Shown here: positions 4,180-5,756 of the stretch, piece after piece
Numbering within the stretch: the first letter of the stretch is position 1
Layout: each line of letters starts with the position of its first letter
NCBI GenBank assembly: GCA_018401175.1
Contig: JAGYLK010000102.1
Coordinates: 1-5,756, forward strand
From: Candidatus Altimarinota bacterium
GTDB taxonomy: Bacteria > Patescibacteriota > Gracilibacteria > UBA4473
Length of the DNA: 5,756 nucleotides
Direction: 5' to 3'
Made by a program: the position numbers and the translations under genes
The notes under the pieces: generated by a model
Seen by the model: only the letters and a program-made list of their open reading frames with translations
What the model was told of the DNA's origin: nothing
The model's database searches: none

Positions 4180-5756
4180 TTACACTTTCTTCAACACTTC
4201 CCCAATCGCATCTGCATCAATCTTCGCATGATGATACAACTCAGCCGGTTTCCCAGATAATTCATACTCTGTCACCGCCAAATTCGCGATACATTCAGAT
4301 TCAATATTGTTGTCTTGGTTGTATTTTGCAATTGCACTCGCGAGTCCGGAATACGGATTGTGGTCTTCCACCGTGAGGAATTTCCCTGTTTTTTTCAATG
4401 ACTGCGCAACGGTGTTATCAATCTTTTTTATAGAGCTGACAATCACTATTTCCGCATCAACTCCTGTCATTTCCCGCGCTTTCAATGCTTCGTGTACACA
4501 GGGTCCAGTAGCAATGATGGTGACTTTTTTTCCCGATCGAAGTACGTCACATTTTCCATATTGATATTTGTATTTTTTGTCGAAGAACACAGATCCGTCT
4601 TCTTTTGTAAGTGTTGGGAGTTTTGCTCGTCCCATGCGAATATATACATTTCCCCATATTGAGGCTGCCCAGCGAATCATACGATCACAGTGATTTGGGT
4701 CAGCGGGTTCACATACTCCAGTATTAAATAATCCGAGAAAACTTCCGGCGTCGTCAATAGCTTGGTGCGTGGGGCCGTCCTCTCCGACGGAAAGTCCACA
4801 GTGTGTAGCGACCATTTTTACATTGGCGTTATTAATATCATTGACGCGTGCTTGGTCTTTGGCTCTGCTAGAAATAAATGCTCCGAATGTACTGGCGAAG
4901 GGAATCTTTGCAGAGAGAGACATCCCGCCAGCGGCGGAGATCATATTTTGCTCTGCGATTCCAAATTCGATGTATTGTTCGGGAAATACTTTCTGCGTGT
5001 CAGAAGTTTTTACACTGCCAGAGAGATCTGCGGACATGGCGAGAATGTGTTTATTTTTCTCGGCTAAACTCTGCAATGCTTTTCCATACGCTCCACGACA
5101 ATCGGTGAGTTCATTATGAGCGTATTCGATTGGATCTCCGAGATTTACATTTTTGATCGGAGTTCCCCAGTCGAGAGATTCTTCTTTTCGTGGCAAAAAG
5201 AGCCGTTCTACGCGAAAGGCATCAAGTGTTTTTTCTTCTTCTGGAGAAAGAGTGAGTTTTTCAGAAGCAAGCATTTCATCTGCGATTTCAGGCTTTGGTG
5301 TATTTCCGTGCCAGGTTGGATTGAGATTTTTTCCATCCTCTTCCATCCCGCGAACGCCTTTTCCCATTATAGTTCTGGCGATAATCGCTGTTGGTCTTCC
5401 TCGTTTGCAACTCGTATTGAGGGCGGTCCAAATTTTTTCATAATTGTGTCCATCGATTTCCACAATCTTCCATCCCTTTGATTTAAAAAATTCAGTGACA
5501 TCAATATTGCAGACTTGCGCGAGAGTTCCTGAAATTTGGAGATTGTTATAGTCCACAATAACAGTGAGATTATTGAGTCGTTGTTGTGCCGCAAAAAGAG
5601 CCGCTTCGTGTACTTGTCCTTCTTGCATTTCTCCATCGCCGATAGTGCACCAAACGCGTTTTTCAGGATTTTGTCGTTTCTCCGTCCAAGCCATTCCTGC
5701 GGCGGCAGAAATCCCGCATCCGAGTGGCCCTGTTCCATAGTGAATTCCCGGAACAT
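4180..5756 (-). CDS. tkt: Transketolase, 5' end beyond the window
   Basis: A thiamine-diphosphate enzyme that moves two-carbon ketol units between sugar phosphates in the non-oxidative pentose phosphate pathway; cytosolic. The frame stays open to the window edge: upstream of the in-frame ATG at 5694 it encodes VPGIHYGTGPLGCGISAAAG, the conserved block just before the ThDP site. That ATG is therefore internal, and about 100 N-terminal residues are missing. Numbering from that Met, the ThDP motif runs from GDG (19-21) to NN (50-51), and WHG is at 128-130. The Pyr domain starts near RGAYGKAL (200-207), with catalytic Glu248 in GIAEQNM and the active-site loop GLSVGEDGPTHQ (300-311). The C-terminal transketolase domain ends near SGKPAELY. 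ThDP and Pyr halves are in one chain, unlike the split two-gene form, and the estimated full length (about 630) is near E. coli TktA (663). The stop is TAA. The ThDP-Pyr layout and the VPGIHYGTGPLG block favour transketolase over DXS. Confidence 0.97.
   Translation of the reverse strand, partial: VPGIHYGTGPLGCGISAAAGMAWTEKRQNPEKRVWCTIGDGEMQEGQVHEAALFAAQQRLNNLTVIVDYNNLQISGTLAQVCNIDVTEFFKSKGWKIVEIDGHNYEKIWTALNTSCKRGRPTAIIARTIMGKGVRGMEEDGKNLNPTWHGNTPKPEIADEMLASEKLTLSPEEEKTLDAFRVERLFLPRKEESLDWGTPIKNVNLGDPIEYAHNELTDCRGAYGKALQSLAEKNKHILAMSADLSGSVKTSDTQKVFPEQYIEFGIAEQNMISAAGGMSLSAKIPFASTFGAFISSRAKDQARVNDINNANVKMVATHCGLSVGEDGPTHQAIDDAGSFLGLFNTGVCEPADPNHCDRMIRWAASIWGNVYIRMGRAKLPTLTKEDGSVFFDKKYKYQYGKCDVLRSGKKVTIIATGPCVHEALKAREMTGVDAEIVIVSSIKKIDNTVAQSLKKTGKFLTVEDHNPYSGLASAIAKYNQDNNIESECIANLAVTEYELSGKPAELYHHAKIDADAIGEVLKKV

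Noticed and set aside
5692..5694. ATG at 5692-5694 as the transketolase start, giving a 504-residue protein
   Set aside because: The frame continues to the window edge and encodes the conserved transketolase block VPGIHYGTGPLG, so the ATG is internal and the gene is cut by the window.
1..5756. CRISPR arrays, tRNA or rRNA genes, insertion sequences, phage genes
   Set aside because: No regularly spaced long repeats, tRNA-like cloverleaf, rRNA segments, transposase or integrase motifs were seen on either strand.

Overview
The window holds three long genes, one probable short gene and the sites that control them. All are read with the standard bacterial code: the long frames run uninterrupted without in-frame TGA, and every visible gene ends in TAA. 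Base composition looks moderately AT-rich by eye. The short HPDKGG-type DnaJ, the very compact intergenic spaces, start codons without a Shine-Dalgarno sequence, and a large peptidoglycan amidase fused to a SpoIID domain outside any sporulation operon together suggest an uncultivated Gram-positive-like or Candidate Phyla Radiation (Patescibacteria, for example Peregrinibacteria-like) bacterium. That assignment is an inference from style and needs a phylogeny.

Layout: dnaJ (43-1095) is on the + strand. Everything else is on the - strand, read right to left: transketolase (4180 to beyond 5756, its 5' end cut by the window edge), an 846-residue secreted-type cell-wall hydrolase (1506-4046), and a predicted 47-residue basic protein (1214-1357). 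dnaJ and the small gene converge on a hairpin at 1167-1189 that can terminate transcription from both sides. The 133-bp gap between transketolase and the hydrolase holds two copies of a 10-bp palindrome, 33 bp apart, and a sigma70-like promoter. The 148-bp gap between the hydrolase and the small gene holds 14-bp-period repeats and a near-consensus promoter.

The genes do not form one pathway. DnaJ is a chaperone co-factor. Transketolase belongs to the non-oxidative pentose phosphate pathway. The most interesting protein is the hydrolase: it combines a zinc-dependent PGRP/Amidase_2 domain, which strips stem peptides from glycan, a probable Ig-like (FW/NBR1-like) domain, and a SpoIID lytic-transglycosylase domain, a family known to prefer peptide-free glycan. 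One polypeptide may therefore do the two successive steps that SpoIIP and SpoIID share during endospore engulfment.
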